From: Enterobacteriaceae bacterium 4M9
GTDB lineage: Bacteria > Pseudomonadota > Gammaproteobacteria > Enterobacterales > Enterobacteriaceae
Length of the DNA: 64,000 bases
Assembly (NCBI GenBank): GCA_010092695.1
Contig: JAADJJ010000001.1
Location: forward strand, 372,001-436,000
Direction: 5' to 3'
In this document: positions 62,422-64,000 of the stretch, in pieces
Numbering within the stretch: the stretch's first letter is position 1
Layout of the letters: each line of letters starts with the position of its first letter
Program-made: the position numbers and the translations under genes
Notes under the pieces: model-generated
What the model was told of the DNA's origin: nothing
Seen by the model: the letters and a program-made list of their open reading frames with translations, nothing else
Database searches by the model: none

Positions 62422-62742
62422 ATGAAACCAGCCTCGTCTTCTCCATCTTCTTTACGTAACCCGGGTGCGTTGCTAAAGAACTCCAATGCGCCCGGTGATA
62501 GCCTCAGAATGTTAACTGTGGCGATGGGAATAAATAACCATGAAGCTGTAAATGTGCCGGAGCAGGAGATTATTCTCCGGTTATTAAAGGAACATGGCGA
62601 TGAAGGGCTATCCACGCGGGAGCTTGCCAATTTCTGTGGTATGTCTATTTACCGGGTAAGACATTTACTTCTACCTCTGGAGAAATATGGCCAGGTGAGT
62701 AGAAATAAAATGCAGAAACACCACAGATGGTTTTTACCATAA
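62422..62742 (+). CDS. PapI/FaeA-like fimbrial regulator
   Basis: A 106-residue protein. The last 65 residues match the small winged-helix FaeA/PapI family: EQEIILRLLKEHGDEGLSTR, ELANFCGMSIYRVRHLLLPL, EKYGQV and a C-terminal HHRWFLP, as in PapI (YLLLLEKAG, YWFL). A Ser/Pro/Asn-rich extension of about 40 residues precedes it. PapI works with Lrp at GATC-containing sites to switch pap fimbriae. The fimbrial operon here is 15 kb away and its upstream region lacks GATC, so its target is uncertain. Divergent from the MarT-like gene. Confidence 0.83.
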   Translation: MKPASSSPSSLRNPGALLKNSNAPGDSLRMLTVAMGINNHEAVNVPEQEIILRLLKEHGDEGLSTRELANFCGMSIYRVRHLLLPLEKYGQVSRNKMQKHHRWFLP

Positions 62743-64000
62743 ACTAAATGGGCCGAGGCATTCTAACAACAGGGTTTTGGCTTTGCAACAAAGATGGCTA
62801 ACTCGGTACTTAACTCTTAATTAATACGATCCTGGATGACAATTATCTCGCAAAGGATTGCGAGACATCCTGGGTCTACCTTTGCTTTTTAATCAGCGCG
62901 GGAACTTTCTAATATATAGTGACAGAATCCGTCAGGTTTTTCTCTAATAAATAATAGAGAAGATATAGGTCTCGTGAATAGTTGGTGCTAGTGTTTACCG
63001 TTGACGTAAAGTTTTTACGATACAAGTTAGGTATCAAAAAGTTGTGTCTTCCCCGCTGACAAAACGTGCTCTTTGTAATGTTATGATTTATTTTATGCGT
63101 TTGCACTGGGTTTTCATCATGCATTGTATGGAAAAATCTTAGCTTATTTAGCCGTAAGTGCTATTGCGTTATGCATTAGGCCCCTGTCCGGGGAAATTAT
63201 TTTTACTGGAAACATATTCTTGTGAAGATGCGATATTGTTATAGTGGGGGGTGTGTCACAAAAATATGCCGGGGGCAACTTACGATTTTAGATTCACTCT
63301 GGTGCTAAAATTTTCTGATTCGAACGTGTGTTTCACTGTTGTTTAACTTACAGTGGTATTACGAGAGACAGCGCAGTTGTTTAACGTTAAATATAAAAAA
63401 ACACGCGGTAGCTGGCTCTATCACGTCCTGAAACATCTTGTGGCGCTTACCCTTTTTTGCTCAGTCCCCAACAGACTTTCTTTGTCACCGCGCTCAAAGG
63501 CAGGCATTCGTTTCTTTATATTGCTGCCCGCATACTATTACTTCCCCTGTTGATACAAAACGCGCCTGGTGAGAAGAGAATTTACCTATATTTACTTTAT
63601 TGGTAATAAATTTTTCACTCGTACAAAAAAACGATGCCCAAACATAAGCCCTGGTTGTGAGTAATTGTTAATTTCTATCAAAAATATCTCTGTATTCTCC
63701 AGATAAAGGAAAAGACGAGAATATATGCCCCTCTTCTTTTACAGCGACGTGCTCACGCTGGCACGAAGCGTGCTGGAGTGGGAGATGAGGTGTACGTATA
63801 CATGAGTTTTCCTGCCAAGGGGCCAGTGAGGTCCTGCGCCCTATTGCTGTGTGTTCCGGCTTCACAAAGCGCTACAGCTTCGTAGTATGTTCTCTCATAC
63901 TTTGCGCAGGACTGCCTGTTGATCTCTGTTACCTACCGTTTCCACTGTCGTCACTATGCCGCTGCTTCTGCTTCCGCCAATGCTTTATGCCGGAACGCCT
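62743..64000. other. AT-rich region to window end, no gene recognised
   Basis: 1258 bp. Short frames near 63353-63553 (+) and 63668-63865 (-) lack ribosome sites and family motifs. A 7-bp inverted repeat with an AT loop lies near 62938-62960. The last 300 bp are richer in GC and could belong to a feature continuing to the right. I see no tRNA, phage or insertion-sequence signature. Confidence 0.45.

Noticed and set aside
63353..63865. Short frames near the right end (66 and 65 codons)
   Set aside because: No start signals or conserved motifs; composition is not protein-like.

Overview
The window (64 kb) looks like a chromosomal segment of an enterobacterium (order Enterobacterales). The evidence is the gene order fliKLMNOPQR and MCP-cheRBYZ / flhBAE, enteric-type protein lengths, a proC gene, chaperone-usher fimbriae and a PapI-like regulator. 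Genus cannot be fixed from the sequence. There are no rRNA or tRNA genes, no intact insertion sequences and no CRISPR array.

Layout. (1) 1-4775: end of fliK, then fliL-M-N-O-P-Q-R, tightly coupled on the + strand (motor switch and flagellar export gate). (2) 5173-6207: a membrane protein of unknown function. (3) 6378-15391, - strand: a dCache chemoreceptor, then cheR-cheB-cheY-cheZ and flhB-flhA-flhE. The receptor and cheR each have a readable sigma-28 promoter. motAB-cheAW, which precede this block in E. coli, are replaced by proC. (4) 15623-20976: proC with a DMT-type transporter, then a cyclic-di-GMP pair (diguanylate cyclase and CSS-EAL phosphodiesterase). (5) 21388-24386: AT-rich DNA with an RcsB-like LuxR regulator, a small winged-helix regulator and an orphan ABC ATPase. 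(6) 25022-34425: two large paralogous pertactin-type autotransporters. (7) 35415-40186: a TolC/HlyD/C39-peptidase-ABC type I secretion operon. (8) 40955-48421: a complete chaperone-usher fimbrial operon ending in a LuxR-type regulator. (9) 48503-60345: the most unusual locus. (10) 61040-62742: a MarT/FidL-like pair and a PapI/FaeA-like regulator, then 1.2 kb with no recognisable gene.

The unusual locus (48503-60345, all +) starts with two paralogous 63-65 aa peptides that have double-glycine leaders and four cysteines in identical spacing. A terminator-like hairpin separates them from a run of mostly overlapping genes: a membrane-anchored DsbA-like oxidoreductase, an LpxL-like acyltransferase, a second C39-peptidase ABC transporter (catalytic Asp replaced by Asn), a MacA-MacB-outer-membrane-lipoprotein exporter, and four fatty-acid or polyketide-type enzymes (ketosynthase, MaoC-like dehydratase, acyl carrier protein, ketoreductase). 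The inferred system makes, oxidises and exports a disulfide-bonded peptide. The attached lipid pathway could acylate the peptide, or could modify the envelope for immunity or export. I know of no described system with this exact combination.

The region as a whole pairs motility and chemotaxis with surface attachment (autotransporters, fimbriae), c-di-GMP turnover and secreted peptides, with at least five local transcription regulators. Signs of genome plasticity are a duplicated autotransporter plus tolC-start unit with a decayed tolC fragment, nine 147-bp tandem repeats in one adhesin, and eight copies of a 7-bp repeat at 60425.
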